DNA of 64,000 bases from Planctomycetota bacterium (lineage in GTDB: Bacteria; Planctomycetota; UBA1135; GCA-002686595). The DNA is taken from positions 20,484 to 84,483 of the forward strand of contig JAPKBR010000012.1 of the NCBI GenBank assembly GCA_028823345.1, given 5' to 3'. The notes below the pieces were generated by a model. That model was not told the DNA's origin. It saw only the letters and a program-made list of their open reading frames with translations, and searched no databases. This document shows positions 1 to 9,342 of this stretch, in pieces. The position numbers and the translations under genes are program-made. The first letter of the stretch is position 1. Each line of letters opens with the position of its first letter.

Positions 1-3000
1 GCTTGGCAATTGTGCGTCGAGATCTTGACCAATAGTCCCCAGCACGGTCCCGCTTGGGCCTTGAGGGGCTCCATTGAATCCGAGCAAGCCAAGTCCATGC
101 TGGCTGGTGCCCAAGAGCACTTAGCCATGGCCATAGCAGGTCGACAAGGAGACCAGGCCGCCCTGATGGCAGAAGAAATCGCCATGCGCTCGCTGGACGA
201 CCAAGCACGCCTGCGCCTAGTGAACGAATTGCGTTCCATGTTTGAAGCCGCACGTGAAGGTGCCTTGGGGGTCCAAGCCCTCGCGAGTTTGAGTAAAGCC
301 TCATCCCTCTTTAACAGCGCGCGCCAGTCCTATTCCCAAGCGGTAAATGTCTTGGCCCAAGCAAAGGACAAAGACGAGCTGGAAACGGGACATGAGGCCC
401 TCGGCAACTTGCTGGCCCTCCTGTGGGGCGCACGACAAGACCTGACAACCGCTGAGTTGGGCTTGATCGCCTCTCCTCTGGTGCACGGCAAGAGCAGCAA
501 CGCAGTGGTGTTGGCCACCTTGAATGCCCTTGAGGCCATGGGCCAAAAGGCACGAGCCGTAGCCCTGCTAAAAACCATCGATCTTTCATCCCCCAACATC
601 TCTCTGGACCTTGTGGTACGGGCCACTCAACTGGCCTGGCAATCACGAGACCACCGCCTGATTGGCCAACTCGCCAATGTACTTGGCGAACGGGGAACTC
701 CCATTCAGCGGCGGCACGCTTCCTGGTATGCGGCCATGAGCCTCTTCGACCGTGACCCCGAGAGCCAAGTGGATCGCATCGAGTACATCCACCGCGGCCT
801 AAGGGTCATGGGCAACTACCTTGAGGGCAAGCGCGTGCCACCCATGACTGATGGGACGGCGCTTCTTTTGCTAGCCGCGGCTTCGGGGTATCGCGAGCTG
901 GAACAAACACGCGACGAGATGAGCTTGCTCACCGAAGCAGTCCAATTAGCTCCACACCTGGATGGAGAAGCTTGGTTACGACTCGCAGAACTGCAGGCCT
1001 CCGCCCCGGGCGCAGGCTACCGCAGCTCTGAAGAGAGCATGACCCGCGGTATGGCCCTGCTTCCGAAACGGGCCCTCGGATTGGTTCCCGCCTGGGAAGA
1101 CCAGGGCAACGCCTCCCTGCAATCCGAGAACCGCTCCCTACTCACCATGCGCCGCGCCCTGGACAAAACGGGCTCCGGCCTGCGCGAATATGGTCCCGCG
1201 GCACGCTACCAGCTGGCCCACTCCTTCTTCCTTGAAGGGGACTATCCCACCTGCCAATCCCTAGCCCGTCGCCTGCGACTGGACTACCCCGGCCTATTGC
1301 CTGCACTTGACTTGGAGCTGGAAGGGTTTCTGGCGCGGGGAGCCATGGCCCAGGCGAGTCTGTTGCTGATGACACGCATCGACCTCACAGGCCCTGATAA
1401 GGAGTTCCGTGACTTTCTCACGCGAGTGGGAGCCCGGAACTTGACCGCTTCTCAGTACCGCCACCTCACCCAACAGGCCCCCCTGGGGGAAGGACGCTTG
1501 GCCATCGCCGAGCAGTTCCTCGTGCAAGGCGAGCCCGGGCGAGCGCTTGCAGCCCTCGGAGACGCCTCGGATGCAAATAGAGATACTGCACAGCACCACC
1601 TCCTGCGAGCAGAAACTCTGATCCTATTGGGGCGTTCCAAGGAAGCGACGCGCCCAGCAGCCCTGGCCGCCGCTGACCCACAGACTAGCGGTGCTGGCTG
1701 GCTACTGTTAATCCAATCCCAACTCAAGGGCAGTCCAAAGAGGCTCGCCACCACGGTGGGGCAATTCATCGCATTGACCATGGTCCCGGAACTCGATTTT
1801 CCGCACCTAGAGGTCATCGACACTCTGCTCGGCGCCACACGCCCCCAAGAGGCTGTGCGAATAGCCCGAGCCATGGACGAACACCCCGAGTTCCGTGGTG
1901 GCCCCTTGATCCAGCGCTTAGTCCTCTGCGACGCCCTCTTGGGCAATGATCAAGACCTAGCCGAGAGCCTCAATCGGTGGGAAGCCTTCCGCGGGGACGG
2001 TATCGTTGAATGGACTCGTTTGGTACTGGCCATGGACCGTGGTGAATGGAGCCAACTGCCCAGCTTGGCCATGGCAGTGCGCACCACCCGGGGCTTTCAA
2101 GGATCCCTTTGGCAAAATGCTTTTCTGGCGGTTTGCGATGAGCAACCCGACGAGGCCCTACGCCTTGCCCAAGAGGGACAAGAGAAACACCCCCTTGATC
2201 CAAGCTGGAGCCTTACCCTGGGCTTGCTGCAAGACCTTGAAAACTTGCCGATCGCATTGCCCGAGTATCTGGGGGAAAGCGCCGTGCACGAACTATTTGC
2301 GGTGTTGCACCCCACCGATCGTAAACGCGTTGACCCGCGCCACATTCTGAGCCTGCTCGGCGCTGCTCAAATCGAAGGCTGGGGACTTTGGGCGCTACCG
2401 CGCATCTCCAACTTGAGTCCCAAGCCGACCCTTTGGGCCCTGATGCTGGCTGAGAGAGCGCAGCAAGCCCTGGGCCAGGAAGATCGCGCGGAACGGGTGC
2501 GCATCGCGGTCACAAACGGACATCCCACATTCTCACCGGCTTGGGTCCGACGGGAACGCGAAGCGGCCAAGAGGGCAGACGGTGACCGCTGGGCCCCGGA
2601 AATTCACGCCCTTCGGGTAGAGCGACGCAAGGCAGCGGGCCGTCAAGATTTGCAAGACGAAACGCGCAACACCCTGGACTCGGCACTCCTGGCTTGGGAC
2701 TTGGGACAACCAGACCGCGCGCAGACTTTGCTCCAGAAGTTCCTCGTCGAACATCCGGACGAGCACGAGTTACGTTGGGTTTTGGGGCGTATCCACGCCT
2801 CCCAAGGGCGAAACTTGCAGGCCGTCGGGGCCATGTACAAGGTCTGGCAAAACCTCTACCCGATCCTGCCCATGGCCGACGATGGGCCCACCGCCCCGGG
2901 GGGCCGGATCCCCTTCCACACACCCGGAAGTCCCCGCACGAGGGAGCTCCTGAGCATGATTCAAACTACGGTCGCCGGACCAGGCAGCAAGCTCAGCTTG

Positions 3001-3831
3001 GGTGACGCGACCTCACTGCTACAAGACATGGAGGAGGCCATCCCCCACGACCCCCTGATTCTCTTGGCCCGTACACGCGCGGATTCCCAATTGGATGACC
3101 ACAGCACGGCCCTGGCAAAGGCCCGCGCCATGGGTGCCCTCGAACTTCTTGAGGACCGCCTCACCCTGATTGGGCTCGACCCGCGGGGCGAACTGTCCAT
3201 CGAGGATGTGGCCGCCGGCAGTGCAGAGCTGTGGGGCACGTGGTTGCTGACCATTTCCCCCGACCTGGCCCACGACTTCTTAGAGCGGGAATTGCTACGC
3301 GCCCCCGGCCGCAGTGATCTCTGGCGCTTGAACGCTCAAGCTCTGATCGACCTGGGACGCATCGATGAGGCCAGGGATCAACTCCATGCTCTCAACAGTG
3401 CTTCTCACTCCCCCCGGGGACTGTTGTTGCTGGCAGCCCTAGAGGCCCGCTCCGGTGCTGAACCAGAAGTAGTCTCCGCCCTTCTAGCTCCGGCCCGTAA
3501 AAGTCTGAATCCGAGTCAAACTGCCTTAGCTGATTTTTCAGAGGCCTGGGCTGATCTGCAGCACGGAGGCCCCGCGGGTCGCAACTTGATCACCCTCGGG
3601 CGCCTTTGGAGAGAGCGCGCGACTTCCGCCCAAGATCTTGATCAGGACAGCTTGAGGCTGGTCTACTACGCCACCTTGGTGCGCCGCAACCGCCCCAGAG
3701 ACCAGACACTGCTCAAGCAACTCTCCGATGCCGCGTTGCGCCGCAGCCAGGGCACTAGTTACCTAGCTCCCACGATTCGAGCCATGACAGGGCTCAGCAC
3801 TGCTCTTCAGGCGCAACTCGGGCTGGATTAA
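1..3831 (+). CDS. Large TPR-repeat protein, 5'-truncated by the window edge
   Basis: The reading frame is open to base 1 (the first codons read A-W-Q before a TTG), so the N-terminus and any signal peptide are missing. About 1,277 residues remain, made of degenerate tetratricopeptide-like helical pairs rich in Leu and Ala, with recurrent patterns such as W-A-LRG and LAR-LR-DYP. No enzymatic motif is visible. TPR scaffolds of this size often accompany exosortase-type exopolysaccharide loci (the PrsT-like proteins), and this gene converges on such a locus. A role as a periplasmic or outer-membrane scaffold in polysaccharide export is therefore plausible but inferred. Base composition matches the neighbours. 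The stop lies 37 bp from the convergent deacetylase stop. Confidence 0.8.
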   Translation, partial: AWQLCVEILTNSPQHGPAWALRGSIESEQAKSMLAGAQEHLAMAIAGRQGDQAALMAEEIAMRSLDDQARLRLVNELRSMFEAAREGALGVQALASLSKASSLFNSARQSYSQAVNVLAQAKDKDELETGHEALGNLLALLWGARQDLTTAELGLIASPLVHGKSSNAVVLATLNALEAMGQKARAVALLKTIDLSSPNISLDLVVRATQLAWQSRDHRLIGQLANVLGERGTPIQRRHASWYAAMSLFDRDPESQVDRIEYIHRGLRVMGNYLEGKRVPPMTDGTALLLLAAASGYRELEQTRDEMSLLTEAVQLAPHLDGEAWLRLAELQASAPGAGYRSSEESMTRGMALLPKRALGLVPAWEDQGNASLQSENRSLLTMRRALDKTGSGLREYGPAARYQLAHSFFLEGDYPTCQSLARRLRLDYPGLLPALDLELEGFLARGAMAQASLLLMTRIDLTGPDKEFRDFLTRVGARNLTASQYRHLTQQAPLGEGRLAIAEQFLVQGEPGRALAALGDASDANRDTAQHHLLRAETLILLGRSKEATRPAALAAADPQTSGAGWLLLIQSQLKGSPKRLATTVGQFIALTMVPELDFPHLEVIDTLLGATRPQEAVRIARAMDEHPEFRGGPLIQRLVLCDALLGNDQDLAESLNRWEAFRGDGIVEWTRLVLAMDRGEWSQLPSLAMAVRTTRGFQGSLWQNAFLAVCDEQPDEALRLAQEGQEKHPLDPSWSLTLGLLQDLENLPIALPEYLGESAVHELFAVLHPTDRKRVDPRHILSLLGAAQIEGWGLWALPRISNLSPKPTLWALMLAERAQQALGQEDRAERVRIAVTNGHPTFSPAWVRREREAAKRADGDRWAPEIHALRVERRKAAGRQDLQDETRNTLDSALLAWDLGQPDRAQTLLQKFLVEHPDEHELRWVLGRIHASQGRNLQAVGAMYKVWQNLYPILPMADDGPTAPGGRIPFHTPGSPRTRELLSMIQTTVAGPGSKLSLGDATSLLQDMEEAIPHDPLILLARTRADSQLDDHSTALAKARAMGALELLEDRLTLIGLDPRGELSIEDVAAGSAELWGTWLLTISPDLAHDFLERELLRAPGRSDLWRLNAQALIDLGRIDEARDQLHALNSASHSPRGLLLLAALEARSGAEPEVVSALLAPARKSLNPSQTALADFSEAWADLQHGGPAGRNLITLGRLWRERATSAQDLDQDSLRLVYYATLVRRNRPRDQTLLKQLSDAALRRSQGTSYLAPTIRAMTGLSTALQAQLGLD

Positions 3832-3868
3832 CCTTTCGTCCGTGCAGACAGCAAGGCGCCTCTAGGCC

Positions 3869-4720
3869 CTACTTGTCAAGAAACCCTGAACGCACCAGGA
3901 CACTTTCCATGCTCTCGCAGGGAAAGCGCTCCAAGAACGCATCCAAGCGGTCGAGGGTGCGCCCAAGCCCCACCCTGTGGCGGAACCGCTTCGACAAAGA
4001 AGCCTTCACCAGGGGTTGCTCGGGGTCAAACTCCCAAGGGTGCAAGTAGGTGGCTGTTGCCCTGCCCCGGCGCTCGAGGCCTGCAATCAGCCTGCGCTGC
4101 AAAGACCCAGGCAGCAAGCGAAAGTAACCTCCGCCCCCCACCGGCCAATTACGCCCCAGCAAGGGGAAGGTGGACACGGGGAACTCAACCATGGAGCCCC
4201 CATCCAAGTCCACTCGGCTGATGGCCGGCTCAAAACCGGGCACCCCGTAGGTTGGATGGCGAATCGGGTGCACGCTCGAGTCATAGGTGTAGCCGCGTTC
4301 TAGTAGAACATCAAAAGCCCACCAGGTATCCCGGTTCAGAGTGAATGTACTGGCCCGAAAACCCCGAGGTTTGGGAGCACCCGCTGCGGCGAGGGCCTCC
4401 TCCGTGCGTTGCAAATCAGCGTGCAAGCCATCGGGGCCTAACTCTCCCAGGAATCTGTGGTCATAGCCATGACTGGCGATCTCATGCCCTGCATCCAAAC
4501 AACGGCGCACTAGGTCTGGATGACGTTCGGCGATCCAACCCAGGAAGAACATAGTGGCGCGACAATCCCGGCGTTCAAGCAGGTCCAGGATCCGCCCCAT
4601 GGCAGGCTCAACCCGGCTCTCAAACTCATCCCATCGCTCGCGCGGGCAGGCGCGGGAATGATTCGCGACCTGAAACCATTCTTCCACATCAAAAGACATG
4701 GAGTGCAGCGGCTGACTCAT
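3869..4720 (-). CDS. Polysaccharide deacetylase, DUF3473 / exosortase-system type
   Basis: A 283-residue NodB-fold deacetylase that would remove N-acetyl groups from a surface glycan. The metal and catalytic pattern is visible: SFDVEEWFQ near the N-terminus (Asp11, Glu13) and SHGYDH with His84 and His88. A downstream TYLHPWEFD motif is typical of the subfamily carrying a C-terminal DUF3473 extension. That subfamily is the one usually found beside exosortase-associated exopolysaccharide genes, which fits the neighbours. The start codon overlaps the stop of the upstream glycosyltransferase as ATGA, suggesting translational coupling. There is no signal peptide, so activity on lipid-linked intermediates in the cytoplasm is possible. 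A second ATG seven codons in, at MSFDVEEW, is an alternative start. Confidence 0.88.
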   Translation of the reverse strand: MSQPLHSMSFDVEEWFQVANHSRACPRERWDEFESRVEPAMGRILDLLERRDCRATMFFLGWIAERHPDLVRRCLDAGHEIASHGYDHRFLGELGPDGLHADLQRTEEALAAAGAPKPRGFRASTFTLNRDTWWAFDVLLERGYTYDSSVHPIRHPTYGVPGFEPAISRVDLDGGSMVEFPVSTFPLLGRNWPVGGGGYFRLLPGSLQRRLIAGLERRGRATATYLHPWEFDPEQPLVKASLSKRFRHRVGLGRTLDRLDAFLERFPCESMESVLVRSGFLDK

Positions 4721-5883
4721 GATAGATCCCCCAGAGCCCGTTCCACCCGGCGCACGTTTCCTTCCCAGGTAAGGTCCTGATCCAAGATCGACTGGCGCGC
4801 AGCCTGGCCCAGGGCCTGGCGCAGGGGTGCATCGCTGACCAGTCGCTGGCAGGCGGCGAGCAGGGCAGCGCCATCACCCGGTTGTACAAGGAGGGCCTCA
4901 CGCTCGTGCTGCAGTACTTCACGCAGGTTCGGCTGATCGGGCGCAATCACGGGCAGCCCCGCGGCCATGTACTCGTGCAGCTTGAGGGGACTGGCATAAG
5001 GATTGATCGCGGGTACAAGCCCCACATCCATGGCCGCGAGAAGTGCGGGGATCTCAGCATGCAACCTAGGGCCCACCAAATGGACCCGATCCGCGACCCC
5101 CAAGGCTTGGGCCTGAGCCGCAAGGTCCCCGATGGCCGGGCCTCCGCCGATGATCACAAGTTGGGCATCCCGAAGTTCGCCCCCGGCTAAGGCTTCGATC
5201 ACCAAGTCCAGACGATGCCAATCGCGTACCCAGCCCACAAAACCCAGGACCGGGCCGCTGACGTTTTCCAGACCCAGGTCCCGACGTGCGGCTTCTCGAT
5301 CCGGGTGGGCATACTGGTCGAGGCACACACCATTGGGAGTCACCACCACCCGATCGGGATCCACCCCCATCTGAACCAGCGTTTCTCCGAGGACACCCGT
5401 GACCACACAAACACGGTCCGCCCCACGAAAGATCTCCTTCTCCACACGCTCCCCGAGCTTGGAAAAATAAAGTCCCCGAGTCTTGCTGAGCTCCAGGACC
5501 ATTGGCGAGTTCACCTCCAACACCAGAGGCACCCCAAGCTCCTTAGACGCCCATAGACCCGCTCGGTTCCCGAAGGCATAGCGTTCATAAATCCCATCGG
5601 GACCGAATTCACGGCCAGCCCGCACCAAACGCCCCTTGGCGGGAACGGAATACATGTGCTCGGCAATCTCACGAGCACAGTTAGGGATGCGGAGAAGGGA
5701 CCGCAGTCCCCCACTGGACTCCTCTTGGATCAAATCGGCCTTAGCCTGGGGCGCGCCCCCCCGGGATACGAGGGCCACCTCCTTAACCCCGTGGCCCAAG
5801 CCCTCCAAGGCTTGGATCATCGAGCGAATATGCACCGCTTGGCCATCCTCAGCCTGGGTGCGGTGGTGGTAGAGCAACTTCAT
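4717..5883 (-). CDS. Glycosyltransferase family 4
   Basis: A 388-residue GT-B retaining glycosyltransferase. The N-terminus MKLLYHHRTQAEDGQAVHIR resembles GT4 enzymes of exopolysaccharide clusters. The C-terminal domain has the nucleotide-sugar E-x7-E region around EYMAAGLPVIAPDQPNLRE. The start at 5883 was preferred over an in-frame ATG six codons upstream, because a strong Shine-Dalgarno (GAGGAGG) lies 8 bases before it and its ATG overlaps the TGA of the amidotransferase gene as ATGA. Donor and acceptor sugars cannot be told from sequence. It is probably one of the assembly enzymes of the same exopolysaccharide. Confidence 0.88.
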   Translation of the reverse strand: MKLLYHHRTQAEDGQAVHIRSMIQALEGLGHGVKEVALVSRGGAPQAKADLIQEESSGGLRSLLRIPNCAREIAEHMYSVPAKGRLVRAGREFGPDGIYERYAFGNRAGLWASKELGVPLVLEVNSPMVLELSKTRGLYFSKLGERVEKEIFRGADRVCVVTGVLGETLVQMGVDPDRVVVTPNGVCLDQYAHPDREAARRDLGLENVSGPVLGFVGWVRDWHRLDLVIEALAGGELRDAQLVIIGGGPAIGDLAAQAQALGVADRVHLVGPRLHAEIPALLAAMDVGLVPAINPYASPLKLHEYMAAGLPVIAPDQPNLREVLQHEREALLVQPGDGAALLAACQRLVSDAPLRQALGQAARQSILDQDLTWEGNVRRVERALGDLS

Positions 5884-7766
5884 ACTGTTACCTCCTCGCA
5901 ATCATGCCGGCGGCGCCAGGCTTCGAAGACAAGCAAGGTCCAAAGCAACAACCCATGATCCGCCCGGCCTTCCAAATGATCATCCTGCAAGGCCTTCACC
6001 TTGGATAGGTCAAACCACGTGGGTGGCAAGCCCCCCAAATGTTCACGGAGGGGCGAGGCCAGCGGGCCGCGCAACCAAGCACTCACCGGAATGTCGAACC
6101 CGCGCTTGGCGCCAGCGATCACCCTTGGATCCAGGCGCTTACTGAGGGCCGCTCGCAAAGCCACCTTGCCTACTCCCCCATGGATCTTGTGGCCAATCGG
6201 CATGGGCGCAAAGCGTTCCACCATACGGTGGTCTAAGAAGGGCACCCGAACTTCCAAGCCAACAGCCATCGAGGCCCGGTCCACCTTGACCAAAAGCTGC
6301 TCGGCTAGGGTCGTGCGCATGTCCGCGTACTGGGTGCGATAGAGCGGGTCCGCCACATCAGGACGATGATGCTGAGCCGCCCAGTGGGCGAAGGGGTTCG
6401 CTTGGTCCAGGGCCTTGCCTAAGCCCAAATGCAAGAGCGAAAGGGCCGCAGGCCGGGCCATGTTGGAGACGCTATCCCATGCGGCGTGGGCCGATGACAT
6501 CCCCATGTGAGTTAGAAACGTCTTGCCTCGCATCCAACGTGGGGGGGCCCTAAATTGAGGGTGCATTCGGCCTACCAGTCCGGCCATGGATGCCAAAGGG
6601 CCCAGGGCCCGACGCGCGCGCTGCTCCATCAACTCGTGGATGTAACGGCGATAACCCCCAAAAACTTCGTCGCCACCATCACCTGAAAGGGCCACGGTCA
6701 CATGCTCACGCGCCATGCGACAAACCATCCAGGTGGGCAAGTTGCTCGGGTCCGCATGGGGCTCGTCAAAGTTCCAGGGAAGGTGTTCTAAGACCGCCGT
6801 CGGGTCCGGTTGTTGAACGGCAACATGATGCAAGGCACCCATGCGTTCGGCACTGATACGAGCCAGACCCGCTTCGTCGAATTCTTCTTCGCGGAAAGAA
6901 ACCGTGCAGAGCTCCGGGGGATGGGCTCCGGCCCGTCCCATAGCATCCGCCACTCCGGCAGAATCCACGCCTCCGGAAAGGAACCCTCCCAAGGGCACAT
7001 CACTCACCAAGCGTTGGGACACGGCACGATCAAGGTACTCAAGCACCTCCCCATCCTCGGGCGCAGGACTAGGACCCACCAAGGGCGGTGTCCACCAAGT
7101 ACGCAAGACAGGGAACTGACCCGAAACCCACTCCAAGGAAGTCCCCGGCTCCAAGCGCTCAATACCATCCCAAGCAGACTCACTACCCGCCACAAACCCG
7201 CGCATGAGGTACTCCACCATGGCGGTTCCCCGCACGCTGCGCGAGAATTGCCCAGATGCCAGAAGAGCCTTGGGTTCCGAACCAAACCACAGGCGCGCCT
7301 TATGCCGAGCCCAATAGAGGGGTTTGATTCCCATACGATCCCGGGCCAGGGTAATCCTAGGCGAGAGTCGGTCCCTGAAGTCCACGATCGCCAAGGCAAA
7401 CATCCCCTCAAGGCGTTGGAAGCAAGCCCTGCCTTCCTTGGCGAACAGGTGCAGCACCACTTCCATGTCGCTGCCCGTGGCAAGACGGCACCCATCCCGG
7501 CGCAATTCCTCCGCCAACTCAGAGTAGTTGTAGATTTCGCCGTTGCCCACCAGCGCAAGAGTTTGATCGGGCAACACGAGGGGCTGATGCCCGTGGGCGG
7601 GGTCAATGATTGACAGGCGACGGAATCCAAGGCCTACCCCATGGGCGGAATGGAAACCCTCATCATCCGGGCCGCGGTGCACGAGGGTGCGCGTCATGCG
7701 CATGAGTTCCTGTTGGTCAACTTCCCAGCGGGGGTCATCGTGGGCGAACCCGGTGAAGCCGCACAA
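5880..7766 (-). CDS. Asparagine-synthase-like amidotransferase, exosortase-system type
   Basis: A 628-residue class II glutamine amidotransferase fused to an asparagine-synthetase ATP-pyrophosphatase domain. Visible are Cys2 (MCGFTGF) for glutaminase activity, HRGPDDEG, the PP-loop LSGGVDSA, and SGDGGDEVFGGYRRY in the synthetase half. Free asparagine synthesis is possible. However, position between an O-antigen-ligase-like polymerase and a GT4 matches the amidotransferase usually encoded in exosortase-associated polysaccharide loci, which is thought to amidate a sugar acid or peptide moiety. It begins 4 bp after the polymerase stop and overlaps the next gene by ATGA, so it sits inside an operon. 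All key catalytic residues look intact. Confidence 0.88.
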   Translation of the reverse strand: MCGFTGFAHDDPRWEVDQQELMRMTRTLVHRGPDDEGFHSAHGVGLGFRRLSIIDPAHGHQPLVLPDQTLALVGNGEIYNYSELAEELRRDGCRLATGSDMEVVLHLFAKEGRACFQRLEGMFALAIVDFRDRLSPRITLARDRMGIKPLYWARHKARLWFGSEPKALLASGQFSRSVRGTAMVEYLMRGFVAGSESAWDGIERLEPGTSLEWVSGQFPVLRTWWTPPLVGPSPAPEDGEVLEYLDRAVSQRLVSDVPLGGFLSGGVDSAGVADAMGRAGAHPPELCTVSFREEEFDEAGLARISAERMGALHHVAVQQPDPTAVLEHLPWNFDEPHADPSNLPTWMVCRMAREHVTVALSGDGGDEVFGGYRRYIHELMEQRARRALGPLASMAGLVGRMHPQFRAPPRWMRGKTFLTHMGMSSAHAAWDSVSNMARPAALSLLHLGLGKALDQANPFAHWAAQHHRPDVADPLYRTQYADMRTTLAEQLLVKVDRASMAVGLEVRVPFLDHRMVERFAPMPIGHKIHGGVGKVALRAALSKRLDPRVIAGAKRGFDIPVSAWLRGPLASPLREHLGGLPPTWFDLSKVKALQDDHLEGRADHGLLLWTLLVFEAWRRRHDCEEVTV

Positions 7767-7770
7767 GGGG

Positions 7771-9165
7771 TCAGGCCCCCTCGATCAGAGGAGTGGTCCG
7801 GAAACCGTTAGGGGATGAAGGAGTCGCTGCCCCAAATCCGCCGCTCTTGCGGGCCACAAGAGGACCGCTACGACCGCCACCGCCACGCACCGGATAGCGC
7901 ACCTCATCGACCATCTCACTTCTAGCCACTCGCCCGAACACCAACACTATCGCATGTAGGTGATAGCCCAAGTCAAAGTGGGCTCGGTTGAGGAACATGC
8001 TGCCCACCAGGAAGGTGGCCAGCACGGCTTCAAAGAGTGTGCAATAGGATAAAATCCAGCTGGCAAAGTACCGCCGCGACGCAGCTTTACGCAATCGATA
8101 GATATCTAGGAAAGAAGCAACAAACAGCAGCAGATAGCCAAGAAGGGCCGGAGTGCCACATTCAGCCCAAATCTGCAAGTAGCTATTGTGGGCCACAAGG
8201 GTTCCCTGGCCATCCAACTGGGAAGGGGTCGGGTTGGGCTCGAAGTCCAGGTAGCTGCTACGGAAACGACCAAAGCCCACGCCAAACACGGGGCGCTCGT
8301 CCACCATGCGCAAGGCAACCTTCCATGCCCGAATCCGACCCATGGCCGAACCGTCCTCCTCATAGCTAGTAATCGTGCCCATGCGATCTTGGAACTCAGA
8401 GGGCGAGAACGCGACGATGGCACCAACCGCCACGATACCAAACATGAGTCCGATCAACCTGTTCCGTGTACGCCACACGAGCGCAGAAATCGCCACCAAC
8501 AAGGACAGGAAGGCGCCCCGGGACTGGGTCAGGATCACCGTGAACATGGTAAGTGGGACCATCAACTTGAGGCCACGGGTCAAGCGCGCGTTGCGCTCGC
8601 TAGTGGCCAAGTGAATCAGCATGGGCACGGTCATTGCCATCACCAGGGCAAAATCGTTGTTGTCCTCAATCATGCCTCCGGGGCCCCGGATAATGTGCAC
8701 AGATCCTCCGGTCAAGAACCCGTGAAGACCATCTTTGACTCCGTAGAAGGCGAAACTCATCGTGATCACCCAGACCAAAATGCGCAGCTGTTCGCGGGTG
8801 CGGACCACCGCCGTAGTGAAGAGGGCGATGAAGATGATCTTGCCGTACTCGACTAGGCCAGCTGAATTCACAGGCACGTCGCCGTAAGCGAAGAGGTGCC
8901 CTAGCCCCACCCAGACAAACAGGAAGACCATCAGCCCTGTACGGATACTGCGTACGGGCGGGTATTTTTCGCGAGCCGCCACCCAGCCTGCGATCATCAC
9001 GATCGCCACAAGAAAAGACCAACGCTGAAAGCGTGCGAAACCCCAGGTCAAATCCTGGATGCGCATGTAGGCCAGCACCGAGAACACAAGCAGCCCTATA
9101 AAGGGGCGCCTGAAGCACAAGGGCAAGACCCCAAGCACGAACAGTGTGACCAGGATGTCGCGCAC
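7771..9165 (-). CDS. O-antigen ligase/polymerase-like membrane protein (Wzy_C type)
   Basis: A 464-residue polytopic membrane protein with roughly ten hydrophobic segments. Its long central loop contains GVGFGRFRSSYLDFEPNP followed by HNSYLQIWAECG, the hallmark of the Wzy_C/O-antigen ligase family that polymerises or ligates lipid-linked glycans at the periplasmic face. Its place between the chain-length protein and the amidotransferase matches exosortase-associated polymerases. The start is GTG. A GGAGGA lies about 14 bases upstream, rather far, and no ATG is in frame nearby. The C-terminal tail is low-complexity and rich in Gly and Arg. The repeat unit it joins is unknown. Confidence 0.82.
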   Translation of the reverse strand: MRDILVTLFVLGVLPLCFRRPFIGLLVFSVLAYMRIQDLTWGFARFQRWSFLVAIVMIAGWVAAREKYPPVRSIRTGLMVFLFVWVGLGHLFAYGDVPVNSAGLVEYGKIIFIALFTTAVVRTREQLRILVWVITMSFAFYGVKDGLHGFLTGGSVHIIRGPGGMIEDNNDFALVMAMTVPMLIHLATSERNARLTRGLKLMVPLTMFTVILTQSRGAFLSLLVAISALVWRTRNRLIGLMFGIVAVGAIVAFSPSEFQDRMGTITSYEEDGSAMGRIRAWKVALRMVDERPVFGVGFGRFRSSYLDFEPNPTPSQLDGQGTLVAHNSYLQIWAECGTPALLGYLLLFVASFLDIYRLRKAASRRYFASWILSYCTLFEAVLATFLVGSMFLNRAHFDLGYHLHAIVLVFGRVARSEMVDEVRYPVRGGGGRSGPLVARKSGGFGAATPSSPNGFRTTPLIEGA

Positions 9166-9342
9166 GGGACTAGTTCTGGTCCTCCGACAAGAGGGAACGC
9201 ACAGCCGACACTCCCAGCACCAACAGCGTGGACTGAATTGGTTGGTCGGTGCGGTGGATCATGGACTCGTGGAGACGGTTAAAGGTAGTTGGTGGAGTGC
9301 CCCATGCAGCATGGCGGCACCCGGGTCAAACCGACGCCTGGA
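9166..9342. other. Noncoding gap inside the exopolysaccharide operon
   Basis: This 177-bp gap separates the chain-length determinant gene from the polymerase gene; other gaps nearby are mostly under 10 bp. I see no conserved open frame, no strong hairpin with a T-run and no convincing -35/-10 pair on the minus strand. It may hold an internal promoter or processing site, but nothing specific supports that. Confidence 0.4.

Noticed and set aside
6810..7613. 267-codon plus-strand frame opposite the amidotransferase
   Set aside because: No motif; the opposite strand has intact glutamine amidotransferase signatures.
8188..8856. Long plus-strand frame (222 codons) opposite the polymerase gene
   Set aside because: Rich in His, Gln and Gly, with no domain pattern; it is the antisense shadow of a clear membrane protein.
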